Assembly (NCBI GenBank): GCA_964459305.1
Contig: CAYWNA010000071.1
Span: 1 to 53,000 of the forward strand
Source: CAYWNA01 sp964459305
GTDB lineage: Bacteria > Planctomycetota > Planctomycetia > Pirellulales > Pirellulaceae
Direction of reading: 5' to 3'
Length of the DNA: 53,000 nt
How positions within the stretch are numbered: position 1 is the stretch's first letter; each line of letters opens with the position of its first letter. The notes beneath the pieces are model-generated. The model was not told the DNA's origin and ran no database searches. It saw only the letters and a list, made by a program, of their open reading frames with translations. Of the stretch, positions 1 through 7,837 are shown piece by piece. The position numbers and the translations under genes were made by a program.

Positions 1-272
1 GGCAGTTCGGCGAGGACTTGACGTTCATCGGGCTTTCCGGAGAGGTGGTGTCGGGCTATGTCCGTCTGTTGAAACGAGCGCTGGATGGCGACCGCCTGTG
101 GATCGCGGGCTACTCCAACGAGGTCGACGGCTATGTGCCCGACGCTACGATCGTGGCGGAAGGCGGCTACGAGGCCCGCGGCCTGGTCGCCGATATCGGC
201 TTCTACTCCGCGGACGCCGAGACCGTTCTTGTGGAGGCGGTTGCCGAACTGGCGGGCGGACCTGGATCGTGA
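1..272 (+). CDS. C-terminal end of a neutral ceramidase-like secreted hydrolase (5' end outside window)
   Basis: The frame is open from base 3 to the TGA at 270-272, giving the last 89 codons of a longer gene. The stretch FGEDLTFIGLSGEVVSGYV, followed by DRLWIAGYSNEVDGYVP and EGGYEARG, resembles the end of the neutral/alkaline ceramidase domain found in many exported planctomycete proteins, where a GEV...YSN...GY(I/V)P...EGGYE pattern is conserved. Family members hydrolyse an N-acyl bond with a zinc centre, but those catalytic residues lie upstream and cannot be checked here. The family assignment is by pattern; substrate is unknown. Confidence 0.7.
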   Translation, partial: QFGEDLTFIGLSGEVVSGYVRLLKRALDGDRLWIAGYSNEVDGYVPDATIVAEGGYEARGLVADIGFYSADAETVLVEAVAELAGGPGS

Positions 273-485
273 TCGTCTTGACCCGTCGCAACCATCGCCA
301 GCCTGGGTGTGGGGCATCGCCTATACATACTCCCAAACTTTGAGGAATCGGTGATGGGGTTCGAGCCTTCGCCTACGCTGATGCGAAACGGCGACTTCAG
401 CGGAATCCGCACCCGCCGTGCCTCCAGGCGACCAATCTTCAAGCAGTCCGACATGGGCAGCCCTCATAGGACTGCAGAACTGTTC

Positions 486-620
486 GAAACTCAGTAGTTG
501 AAAGTCTGCCGTAGCCGAGCTCGCCAAGAGTTCGGGGGAAGCGGCAAATCGCCCGAATTCTTGCGAATCCGGCTACGGCGCGTATTTCGGCGTCGTCCCA
601 ACTTTCAACTACTGAAACTC
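486..620. mobile_element. MITE-like palindromic element with TIRs and target duplication
   Basis: The element 493-613 (121 bp) has perfect 13-bp terminal inverted repeats, AGTAGTTGAAAGT at 493-505 and its complement at 601-613. It is bordered on both sides by the same 7-bp direct repeat GAAACTC (486-492 and 614-620), which reads as a target-site duplication. Inside is a second, imperfect inverted repeat (508-536 against 552-579) with the ends GCCGTAGCCG and CGGCTACGGC. It has no coding capacity, so it would depend on a transposase elsewhere. Related inner arms occur at 20333-20400, 22176-22238 and 52775-52799. Confidence 0.75.
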
Positions 621-661
621 GAATTTCCCAACGGAAGCCGGTCCGGTCCGCGGTGCGCCGC

Positions 662-1951
662 TCACTTCCGCTCGATGAGCTTCATCATGTCTTTGGTAAT
701 GGGCACGACTTCAAAGTCTTTGAAGAACATCTCGCAGTCGGCCCCGCCGTGCATTTGCAGGCCGAGCTTGCCCGTCTTCTCGCACGCTTCGTCGACGATA
801 TCCGACGTGCAGAATCCGTTGAGCGTCTGGACCAGGCGGTCGCCGTACGCGGCGGTGCAGGTCGTGTTCCACTGGTCGTCCTTATTGCGGACCTTTTCGA
901 CGAACTCGTCGTTCGTGACGACCCAGCCGCGACCGGGAATCTTCTTGCCGTCAACAATGCCGGCGGTGTGCCAGAGCGCGGAGTCCCTGCCGCCGTTGGC
1001 GATTTCGTTCTGGAATCCGCGCAGTACCCACGGGGCGCTCGTTTCCTCGGCGCGGAAATACATCGCGCTGTTGCCGCCGTGCATGCGGTACGTGACGCGA
1101 GCGATGAAGTTGTCGTAATCCTTGGTGGAAATGACAAGTCCGTCCTTCTTCTGGCTCTTGGCGTGGACGCCGCACAGAACGCCGTCTTCCGTGAAGGACC
1201 ATTCTTCCGGGAGAACAAACTTGGCATTGACGAGCTGGTACTTGCCGTCGTCGCCTTTGACGAAGAACGGCTCCCACTTGCTCTCGCCCAGATCCTTGAC
1301 GCGGATGTTCCTCCAAGCGACGGATCCGGACTTCCCGGCGTGAATCTGCAGGCCGAAAAAGCCCTTCATCGAGAAGCTGTCGAACATATCAACAACCAGA
1401 TTGCCGTTCAGCCAGGTCTTGATGGACGGTCCGACGCACTGAATTTCCACGTCGTTCCACTCGCCTTCCTTGCAGCTTGCCTGGGCGGCGTCGAGGCGAT
1501 CCTGCGGGGTGTAGGCGTCGAGCCAAACGATGCCGAATTTATGGCCGCGACGCCCTTCGTCGTAGATGCGGCCGGTCGCGTCGCCGCCGGGACGCATTTC
1601 GTACTGATAGCCGTAGACTCGCTCGCGATCGCCTTCCGGACGGGCGGCGGAGCGGAACTGGACGCCCGAATTCCCGGCTTCAAGGAATTTGTATTGCAAC
1701 CTCAGAATGAAATTGCCAAATTCCTTTTCCGTACACAGGAACGTGTTACCCGGCGTATTCGGAACGCATTTCCCGACGATCGAGCCGTTCTCGACTTGGT
1801 ACTCCGCCGACCCGCCGCGCTTGACCCAGCCGGCCAGGTCCTGGCCGTTGAACAGGGAGACGAGTCCATCCTCGACTTCCGCCGCCGACGCGGTCAGACC
1901 GAAGGGTGCCAATAGCCCGATCACCATAGCCGCTGCAAAGAACTTTCTCAT
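662..1951 (-). CDS. Exported protein with two DUF1080 (3-keto-disaccharide hydrolase-like) domains
   Basis: A 429-residue protein with a signal peptide (hydrophobic stretch 6-20, cleavage after ASA around residue 23). Domain 1 (about 28-220) has LFNGQDLAGW, GNSGVQFRS and GFFGLQIHAG; domain 2 (about 240-418) has GGNSAMYFRAEE and GKLGLQMHGG. Both are concanavalin-like beta-jelly-roll DUF1080 repeats, so this is a tandem duplication; most family members have one. Some DUF1080 proteins cleave 3-keto-glycosides; whether these do is inferred only. The start has AGGAGA 7 bases upstream. It stands alone on the minus strand, downstream of another DUF1080 gene at 2745-3380, separated from it by repeats and a gene remnant. 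Confidence 0.9.
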   Translation of the reverse strand: MRKFFAAAMVIGLLAPFGLTASAAEVEDGLVSLFNGQDLAGWVKRGGSAEYQVENGSIVGKCVPNTPGNTFLCTEKEFGNFILRLQYKFLEAGNSGVQFRSAARPEGDRERVYGYQYEMRPGGDATGRIYDEGRRGHKFGIVWLDAYTPQDRLDAAQASCKEGEWNDVEIQCVGPSIKTWLNGNLVVDMFDSFSMKGFFGLQIHAGKSGSVAWRNIRVKDLGESKWEPFFVKGDDGKYQLVNAKFVLPEEWSFTEDGVLCGVHAKSQKKDGLVISTKDYDNFIARVTYRMHGGNSAMYFRAEETSAPWVLRGFQNEIANGGRDSALWHTAGIVDGKKIPGRGWVVTNDEFVEKVRNKDDQWNTTCTAAYGDRLVQTLNGFCTSDIVDEACEKTGKLGLQMHGGADCEMFFKDFEVVPITKDMMKLIERK

Positions 1952-2076
1952 CGTTGTCTCTCCTGGAAGTGGTACTGGCGGATTGGGATTCTGCTTCCCG
2001 GTCCCCCCCTGATTTTTGGCTCGCCGGGGGGCGTTGTCAAGCGTCGGTTGCCAACCTCGCTGCCGAGGCAGTCGCA

Positions 2077-2260
2077 GCTAGCCTGTCTTGCGCACCAATT
2101 TGTAGGCCGGACCAAGCAAACCGTGCAACTGCCGGAACTTCGGCCTCTTCTATTGGCGTTGTTCGCGGTACAGGTCGTCAAGGCCATTGAGCTGGTTTGC
2201 GCCGTTCCGGAAAGGGTTCGGCTTCGGTCCGGCCTACGCGGTGCGCAATTGAGACTAGCC
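2077..2260. repeat. Imperfect long inverted repeat with GTAGGCCGGACC arms
   Basis: The left arm (about 2077-2119) contains GCTAGCC, TTGCGCACC and GTAGGCCGGACCAAGC; the right arm (about 2221-2260) is the imperfect complement, containing GGTCCGGCCTACGCGGTGCG and ACTAGCC. The arms differ at several bases and frame about 100 bases with no recognisable gene. It lies in the gap 1952-2605, whose remaining bases show nothing I can identify apart from the next repeat. Confidence 0.5.
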
Positions 2261-2440
2261 AAAGACTGGATAATTTGAGCTGCATTCCGACGTTGGCGAT
2301 TCGCGATATGCGATATTTTCATGGGCAACACGACCATAGACTTGTGCTTCGATTCGGTCGAGTGGAACCGCCGCTGGATCCAGCAAGTCGGCGATACGAA
2401 ACTGAAATGAATGCCGACAGATAATTGGCGTGCGGTTGTA

Positions 2441-2552
2441 AGGCGAGCGGCAGATGAAAATTTACCGTGGGATAGGCTTCCAGCCTGTCAAATATGCGGC
2501 CTGACAGGCTGGAAGCCTATCCCACGGGTACGCGAATTTCCGCCGCTCGCCT
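2441..2552. repeat. Palindromic repeat with 26-bp perfect hairpin arms
   Basis: Bases 2465-2490 and 2502-2527 are exact reverse complements (26 bp; core GGGATAGGCTTCCAGCCTGT) separated by an 11-base loop. An outer inverted repeat (AGGCGAGCGGC at 2441-2451, complement at 2542-2552) encloses it. TAAG occurs at both borders (2439-2442 and 2552-2555), possibly a short target duplication. It is non-coding. Confidence 0.7.
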
Positions 2553-2605
2553 AAGAGTGTGTGGCTGGCGGATTTCACAATCGAAAACCTTGGAGGTGGA
2601 CGAAC

Positions 2606-2747
2606 ATGCAGAATGGCCAAGCCACGCGTCGCGAGTTTTTCCGTCGCACCAGCATCTGCTGATCAAAGAGCTGGATCGAGCGTTGGCGACGTTGGTCGTG
2701 GATTTGGAGCAGCAAAACCTCTTGGATAGAACACTGATCGTCGTCTA
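2606..2747 (+). pseudogene. Remnant of a DUF1501 (sulfatase-like, TAT-exported) gene
   Basis: An ATG at 2606 preceded by GGAGGT encodes MQNGQATRREFFRRTSIC and a TGA at 2660. This has the twin-arginine start (TRREFFRRTS) typical of planctomycete DUF1501 proteins. Immediately after, in another frame (from 2662), comes IKELDRALATLVVDLEQQNL, then LDRTLIVVYS, which resembles the later DUF1501/alkaline-phosphatase-like segment where paired residues lead into the metal-site region. So the N-terminal signal and one internal segment are joined with most of the gene deleted and a frame change. The right end runs into the 3' end of the DUF1080 gene at 2745. Confidence 0.6.
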
Positions 2748-3380
2748 CTCGCCGAGTTGTTTGATCGTGATGTCCTTGTACCACGACTCGCTGGGCGCGC
2801 CGCTGTGGATTTGCAGGCCGATCACGCCTTCCTGCGGAATCGATTTGTCCGGTTCGGTGTAATCCACCGTCTGTCGGCCATTGAGCCAGAGCTGGACCCG
2901 CAGACCTTCGCAACGGATCACGTAGTCGTTCCAATCGTCCTTGTTCGATAGCTTGCCTTGTTCGGATACCGGTGGCCCAGTGAGCAGCTTGTGTCGGCGC
3001 TCGTCATAGAGGCATCCCCAATAGACTTGACCAACGTCCGCTTGGTAGCCAATCATCTCGTTGCTGCCCGCGACCCGCTCGCTTCGGATCTGGATCCCGG
3101 CGTTTGGATTCTGGCCCAGCACTTTGACCTTCAGCCGAAGTTCGAAGTTCTCGTATTCTTTCTTTGTGCACAAGTACTCGTTGCGCGGTACCCGATCCTT
3201 CAAGCTCCCACCGACGATTGCCCCGTCCTCGATCCGAAAAGCATCCAGGTTGCCCTCCCACCCTTCGAACGACTTGCCGTCGAACAAAGCCACCGTGCCG
3301 GAGTCTTTGACGCCTCTTTCCTCAGCCAACAGACTCGCTGCCAACACTAAGACACACAGTAGTACCATCAGATTTCTCAT
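2745..3380 (-). CDS. Exported single-domain DUF1080 protein
   Basis: 211 residues with a signal peptide (MRNLMVLLCVLVLAASLLAE) and one DUF1080 jelly-roll domain from about residue 27 to the end. Visible family elements are VALFDGKSFEGWEG, YENFELRLKVKV, NAGIQIRSE, DDWNDYVIRCEG, LWLNGRQTVDY and GVIGLQIHSG. AGGAGGG lies 9 bases before the ATG. The family covers putative glycoside or 3-keto-glycoside hydrolases; no substrate can be inferred. Its stop codon overlaps the end of the DUF1501 remnant, so its natural downstream sequence may have been lost. Confidence 0.9.
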   Translation of the reverse strand: MRNLMVLLCVLVLAASLLAEERGVKDSGTVALFDGKSFEGWEGNLDAFRIEDGAIVGGSLKDRVPRNEYLCTKKEYENFELRLKVKVLGQNPNAGIQIRSERVAGSNEMIGYQADVGQVYWGCLYDERRHKLLTGPPVSEQGKLSNKDDWNDYVIRCEGLRVQLWLNGRQTVDYTEPDKSIPQEGVIGLQIHSGAPSESWYKDITIKQLGE

Positions 3381-3412
3381 TCGTTGTTCCCTCCTACGAA
3401 GCCGGCAAACTC

Positions 3413-3486
3413 GTTCGTTGTCCCGCCTTCAGGCGGTCGCGGAGCGTAAACGTCACAGAAGACCGCCTGGAGGCGGGACTACGAAC
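3413..3486. repeat. Hairpin repeat (GTCCCGCCTNCAGGCGGTC family)
   Basis: Bases 3413-3438 and 3461-3486 are inverted copies of 26 bp with two mismatches; each arm is itself nearly palindromic (CCGCCTTCAGGCGG). It lies between the divergently oriented DUF1080 gene (start 3380) and the DUF1028 gene (start 3612). It may act as a transcription-level hairpin but has no T-tract and is close to the start side of both genes. Confidence 0.65.
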
Positions 3487-3611
3487 ATGGACACGGCGAT
3501 TCTATTCGTCGCCTCAACGATTAGTATATTACGGAAGGCAATCGTGTTACCATAGGCGGGCGTCCCAGACCTGCGCAGACAAAGCGAACCGGAAATCAGG
3601 AGGACCATACG

Positions 3612-4322
3612 ATGCGGCCAACTCGTGCTTTCTTGATTCTGTTGCTGACTTCTCCGCTGTGTGCAGAGGAGTTCTCTTCCGAGGTCCACGTATCTGGCAC
3701 GTTTTCCATTGTGGCGGCCGATCCCGAAACGGGCGTCTGCGGCGCTGCGGTGGCCAGCAAGTATCCAGCCGTCGGTCGAGTGGTCCCTTACGCTCGGGCC
3801 GGTGTGGGAGCGTTTTGCACTCAGCATTGGCATCATCCGCCTTGGGGCGAGCAAGCCTTGGACTTACTCCAGGAAGGCAAGACGCCGGAAGAAGTGCTCA
3901 CGGAACTACTGCGCGACGACCCCAAACACGGGAAGCGGCAGTTGGCCATCATCGACATGACTGGGCGAGCCGTGAACCGCAATCCCAACAACGCCGATCC
4001 GTCGGGGATCTACTGGGGCGGAATGACCGGACGTTTCTATGCCTGCCAAGGGAACACTCTCACTGGGCGAGAAGTGATCACGGCCATGGCTGCAGCATAC
4101 GAGCAAACCAAAGGAAGCCTCACCGATCGGCTGATGGCCGCGTTGGTCGCCGGTGATGAGGCCGGCGGGGACCATCGCGGGCGTTTGGCCGCCGGTATCC
4201 GCGTCGCCAAGAAAGACGTCGACGACTACTGGCTGGAGCTATACGTCGACAAGAGCGATGACGCCGTGGCCGACCTGGCACGCAAGTACCGAGAGTTGAA
4301 ACACGACGCCAAAGGACAGTAG
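3612..4322 (+). CDS. Exported DUF1028 (Ntn-hydrolase-like) protein
   Basis: 236 residues with a short signal peptide (to about residue 18, SPLCA). The rest is a full DUF1028 domain: GTFSIVAADPETGVCGAAVA, VGRVVPYARAGVGAFCTQ, RQLAIIDMTGRAV, CQGNTLTG and GDEAGGDHRGR. The family has the Ntn-hydrolase fold and is proposed to be an amidohydrolase or peptidase; activity of this member is not known. AGGAGG sits 9 bases upstream of the ATG. The next reading frame (4352) follows by 29 bases on the same strand, so the two were perhaps co-transcribed. Confidence 0.9.
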   Translation: MRPTRAFLILLLTSPLCAEEFSSEVHVSGTFSIVAADPETGVCGAAVASKYPAVGRVVPYARAGVGAFCTQHWHHPPWGEQALDLLQEGKTPEEVLTELLRDDPKHGKRQLAIIDMTGRAVNRNPNNADPSGIYWGGMTGRFYACQGNTLTGREVITAMAAAYEQTKGSLTDRLMAALVAGDEAGGDHRGRLAAGIRVAKKDVDDYWLELYVDKSDDAVADLARKYRELKHDAKGQ

Positions 4323-4351
4323 ACAAGCGGCCGTACGCGGAGACGAAAGCG

Positions 4352-5200
4352 ATGATGTCGCGCCTGAGTTATCGTTGTTTGAGCCAGATGTTGGCGATGG
4401 GTATGACCGCGGTTTGTGGGTCGTATCCCGCCGCCGGCATGGACGTTGTGCACGACGGCAGGCCGGTGGCGACCATCGTGGTGCGATCCGATGGCCCAGA
4501 TGCGAAGACCGGGCGGCGTGCTCGCCAGGAGCCGTCCGATTCGCGGGCTGCTGGTGTCTTGGCCGAGTGGGTCCAGAAGATGACGGGGGCGGAGTTGCCG
4601 GTGGCCGATACGGCGCCGAAGGGGGCGCCGGCGATTTACGTCGGGGCCGCCGCAATCCAGGCTGGTTTGCGGTTGGACAAGATTGACAGTCCCAGCCGCG
4701 AAGGACTCCACGTGGTCTGCGACGGTACGCGGTTGCTGTTGGCAGGACAGAACGGCACGGCAACGGTCAAGTCGGTCTGCCGGTTGTTGGAGCATTGGGG
4801 CTGCCGCTACTACATGGATCATCCGCTGGGCGAGGTGTATCCGAAGTGCAAGACGCTTTCGGCCGGGAAGCTGGATATCCAGGAAAAGCCCGGCATGTTG
4901 TATCGCCGGATTTGGGGTTCGCGATGGTCGGGCGATACGACGTGGAAGATCTGGAACGGCCACGGTGGACTGCGGCTGAATACGGGTCACGCTTGGGCCA
5001 GTTACGTGTCAAAGGACCAGTTCGACAAGCATCCCGAGTATTTTCGCATGAGGGATGGCCGTCGCGAAGCAAGCGGTTGGTACTGTACGTCCAATGATGG
5101 CCTGCGCGCGGTGTTTGCCGACGGGGTGGTCGAGCGTGTCAAGGCGGGAATCTATCACACTGCGTTACGTTGGAGAAGCACTTCACGAGGGTTTGAGTGA
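4352..5200 (+). pseudogene. Truncated DUF4838 / alpha-glucuronidase-like protein (N-terminal third only)
   Basis: Residues 1 to about 270 read as the N-terminal part of a DUF4838 protein: an exported start, a GH67-like N-terminal domain (VLAEWVQKMTGAELPVADTA, APAIYVG, GLRLDKIDSPSREGLHVVCD, LLEHWGCRYYMDHPLGEVYP) and SYVSKDQFDKHPEYFRMRDG. Family members usually have about 600 to 900 residues, so over half is missing. Homology stops near VERVKAGIYHT (about 5160), after which the frame adds LRWRSTSRGFE and a stop. From there a different gene's 3' end continues in another frame, indicating a deletion junction. It is probably non-functional. Confidence 0.75.
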
Positions 5201-5354
5201 AAGAGCTGTGACCACAGGGATTCTATTCGGGAATCCCGAAGGGGAAAAACTGGTCGCCTTCACACACATAGGCCACTGCCTCTTTACGCTCATCTTCGCA
5301 ATCATCGGAGGGCTGGCCGCAACTTGGCTTCAACGGCCACGCAGCCATGACTAA
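5160..5354 (+). pseudogene. 3' fragment of an unidentified membrane protein gene
   Basis: From about 5160 a second frame reads LRYVGEALHEGLSERAVTTG, then FGNPEGEKLVAF and one hydrophobic helix (HCLFTLIFAIIGGLAATWLQ) ending at TAA 5352-5354. It has no start of its own and abuts the broken end of the DUF4838 gene. Its stop overlaps the ATG of the LRR gene (5347) by 8 bases, the kind of overlap seen between co-translated genes, so it was probably the natural upstream neighbour of that gene. I do not recognise the family. Confidence 0.55.
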
Positions 5355-6018
5355 TCCCATCCCCAAACGCAAACGGTTACGATTCAGCTTGCGGACGCTG
5401 CTGATAGTGGTCCTGTTGTTGAGTCTGCCGTTAGGCTGGTTTGCCTTCAAGATGCGTCAGGCTGAAAGGCAGAGAAAGGCGGTTGAGGCGATAAGGGAGG
5501 CGGGGGGAGTTGTGGGTCACGTTTGCGAATGGCGGTGGCTGGGGCCGTTGCGGGGACTGCTTGGTGAAGATTTCTTTGGGGATGTAGTTTTCGTAGCCTT
5601 CGACGACTCGGCAAAGGCCGGCGATGTGGAGTTAGAGCAAGTCGAGGGATTGACGGAACTTGGCTACCTCTCGCTTTCCCGTACGCAAGGCACGGAGGCC
5701 GGACTGGAACATCTCAAGGGACTAACAAAACTCGAATCGTTGCAGCTTGGGGATACGCGGGTCGGCGATACGGGATTGGAGCATCTCAGGGGATTGACAA
5801 AACTCGAAACACTGGTGCTTACTAACACGGAAATCTCGGATGCTGGGTTGTCACACCTCAAGGGGCTAACAAGGCTCAAGAGTCTGTTTCTCGCGAATGC
5901 ACACGTTACGGAGGAGGGGATTTACGAGCTTCGGAAAGCCCTCCCTGATTGTTACATGCAGTGCATTAATTCCCGCCCGCTAACCAACCCAAAGACCAGC
6001 CTTAACCCAAGCAACTAG
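5347..6018 (+). CDS. Membrane-anchored leucine-rich repeat protein
   Basis: 223 residues. The N-terminus (KRLRFSLRTLLIVVLLLSLP) is a positively charged segment plus a single transmembrane helix of the type found on many planctomycete proteins. After a charged region come about four LRR units (residues 95-190), with the pattern GL(T/S)xLExLxLxxTxVxDxGLExLKGL. LRRs of this RI-like form mediate protein contacts; the partner is unknown. The tail after residue 200 (NSRPLTNPKTSLNPSN) is low in structure. There is no clear Shine-Dalgarno site, consistent with translation coupling to a lost upstream gene. Confidence 0.8.
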   Translation: MTNPIPKRKRLRFSLRTLLIVVLLLSLPLGWFAFKMRQAERQRKAVEAIREAGGVVGHVCEWRWLGPLRGLLGEDFFGDVVFVAFDDSAKAGDVELEQVEGLTELGYLSLSRTQGTEAGLEHLKGLTKLESLQLGDTRVGDTGLEHLRGLTKLETLVLTNTEISDAGLSHLKGLTRLKSLFLANAHVTEEGIYELRKALPDCYMQCINSRPLTNPKTSLNPSN

Positions 6019-6087
6019 ACGGATGCACGAGTACACAATGATGGTTCTACTGTTCGTCTGTGGAACAGCCATTGCCCATTGTGGCAT

Positions 6088-6300
6088 CTAACGGGCTGCC
6101 GATTCTATCCGAAGCCGGTTGTGTTTCTGGCGCTCATGTAGCATCTGCAACGCGGCGGTTGCTTCCTCTTTTACCCAAGGGTCCGCCGAATTCGAGAGTT
6201 GCTCGAAACGGGTTAGGGTATCCTGCTCAATCGACTTCAATGACTCCAGATTGTGATAAGACCATGCGACTTCGCTGATTTCACCTTGGCGGCCGTACGG
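6088..6300 (-). pseudogene. 70-codon open tail, possible gene remnant after the SUMF1-DJ-1 stop codon
   Basis: Directly after the TAG of the gene at 6301 and in the same frame, 70 codons stay open before a TAG at 6088-6090. They read well as protein (GEISEVAWSYHNLESLKSIE, FEQLSNSADPWVKEEATAAL, QMLHERQKHNRLRIE), amphipathic and HEAT-like, better than the other frames. There is no start codon with a binding site. It may be the 3' end of a deleted gene, or a former C-terminal extension cut off by a nonsense codon. The family is not recognised. The stretch 6019-6087 holds nothing identifiable. Confidence 0.35.
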
Positions 6301-7716
6301 CTATCGCAGGCACTCAATGCGGGGTGGGAACTGGTCCTGACCGCCGAATAGCCATGGGTTGTAGCGGCGGAAGCTGCGGTATTGGTCGTCGCGCACCATT
6401 TGTTTCAGTAACATGCACGCCGCTTCCACCGCCACGGCCGGGCCGACCGATGTGGCCGTACGTGAGTCGGGATCATAAGCGACGGGGCAGTCCGGGCCGG
6501 CTTGGGGACGTGGCAGCTTGGCTTTCTCCAAAGCCGCTTGGCCGGCGCACATGGTCGAGATGATCCCGCCGTTCGCATGCACTCGGCGGATAATCGCAAC
6601 CGCCCGATCCCCGGAAATGTCCTCCCAGCCTTTGTATGTGTGCTGTCCACGTCCACTGCCGACGCACGCGGGCACAGCCACAGCATCAAACCGATCGATC
6701 TCTTCGTTGGTGAGTTCTTTGACAAGCATATGAGGACGGATCGTCATGCTGCCCATACCACGGACTTCCGGATCGAACCCGGCCACGACTACTTCGATGG
6801 CTGGCACGCTGGGATCGCCGGTCTTGGGCATCATATAGTCGCCTTCCGGTGTCGTGTGGGCCGCCCACGCCAATACGGCTGTGTAGGCACCGAATTCCAG
6901 CTCCGCAAAATTCTCGCCCAGCAAGACGAGCACGCGGCGGGCCGGGCGCACGCAGCGAAAGCCGATGCACTTGGGGCGGTAGTCTGGGGACGGCGTGGCG
7001 AATTCGGTGTTCGATTCCCTTTCGGCCGGCATAGCGTAACAACCGGCGCGTCGAATCTTGCGCGGGCCGTTTTCTGTTACGGGCGGACGCTGTATGGCTC
7101 CGCCTTCAGCCAACTCGTACCAGTCATCGCACCATTCGGCCACGTTGCCCGTCAAGTCATCGAGCCCGTGGGGTGAGCGGCCCTCGGGATAGCTGCCCAC
7201 GGGCTGCGGATGGCCGACGTTGCTGCCGTAGTTGGCGCGTTCCGGCGAAATCGGCTCGTTGCCCCAGGCATACTTGCGGCCTTCCTTGCCGGCCGCGGCC
7301 CACAGCCATTCCGTGTCCGTAGGCAACCGCTTGCCTGCCCAGCGCGCGTACGCATCCGCATCGTGCCACGAGACGGCGTACACGGGCCATTTTTCCTTGC
7401 CCGGTTTGGGCGCAAACTTACCATCTTGTTTCTCGATCTCCTGGTCTGCGTTCCAGCTCTTGGCGTTTCCGTCATTCAGGAACCGGCAGTACTCTCCGTT
7501 GGTGACCTCGTACTGGTCCATGTAGAACGAACGGACACGGACCTCGTGGCCGCGGTAGGTGAACTGGCCGCCGTGCACGAACGCCATGCCTGTGCTATCC
7601 CGCCAGCGTGGCAGGGGCGGTTTCGGATCGGCCGCGCTGGTCGGTACTGCAGTTCCAGCCGCAGCAAGAAGAAATGCCAGACCGCGAAGCGAGTGTGTGC
7701 AACAAAGAGATCTCAT
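6301..7716 (-). CDS. Exported SUMF1-fold protein fused to a DJ-1/PfpI domain
   Basis: 471 residues from the ATG at 7716, which has GGGAGG 9 bases upstream; a longer in-frame start at 7758 lacks this. A signal peptide covers residues 1-29. Residues 40-258 form a formylglycine-generating-enzyme-like (SUMF1) domain (FVHGGQF, YMDQYEVTNGEYCRFL, RLPTDTEWLWAA, GLDDLTGNVAEWCDDWY, CIGFRCVRP). The usual GGSW is AGCY and the FGE active-site cysteine pair is not evident, so it is unlikely to make formylglycine. Residues 260-440 are a DJ-1/PfpI domain (RVLVLLGENFAELEF, FDAVAVPACVGSG) with a candidate nucleophile Cys390 in IISTMCAGQAAL. A second SUMF1 gene lies 121 bases upstream on the same strand. Confidence 0.85.
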   Translation of the reverse strand: MRSLCCTHSLRGLAFLLAAAGTAVPTSAADPKPPLPRWRDSTGMAFVHGGQFTYRGHEVRVRSFYMDQYEVTNGEYCRFLNDGNAKSWNADQEIEKQDGKFAPKPGKEKWPVYAVSWHDADAYARWAGKRLPTDTEWLWAAAGKEGRKYAWGNEPISPERANYGSNVGHPQPVGSYPEGRSPHGLDDLTGNVAEWCDDWYELAEGGAIQRPPVTENGPRKIRRAGCYAMPAERESNTEFATPSPDYRPKCIGFRCVRPARRVLVLLGENFAELEFGAYTAVLAWAAHTTPEGDYMMPKTGDPSVPAIEVVVAGFDPEVRGMGSMTIRPHMLVKELTNEEIDRFDAVAVPACVGSGRGQHTYKGWEDISGDRAVAIIRRVHANGGIISTMCAGQAALEKAKLPRPQAGPDCPVAYDPDSRTATSVGPAVAVEAACMLLKQMVRDDQYRSFRRYNPWLFGGQDQFPPRIECLR

Positions 7717-7837
7717 GCCAAAACCTCCCACATTTTGTTTGACCCGCAGCCGGTGCACAGGCGCTTGGAACGTCCACTCCGCCGCCGCCAGCGCCTCCGG
7801 CTACGGGTTAAACGGGCGCAGCGAGGCTGTTAGTCCA

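Noticed and set aside
203..454. A minus-strand frame near the left edge and a GGTTCGAGCC motif resembling a tRNA T-arm
   Set aside because: The motif at about 357 is not accompanied by an acceptor stem or anticodon arm, and the frame overlaps the real ceramidase-like end; no tRNA can be folded.
653..1915. A 420-codon open frame antisense to the two-domain DUF1080 gene
   Set aside because: It mirrors the codon pattern of the opposite gene, has no binding site or family likeness; the minus-strand gene has signal peptide and domains. The same applies to long antisense frames at 28392-29357, 33046-34395 and 42657-43940.
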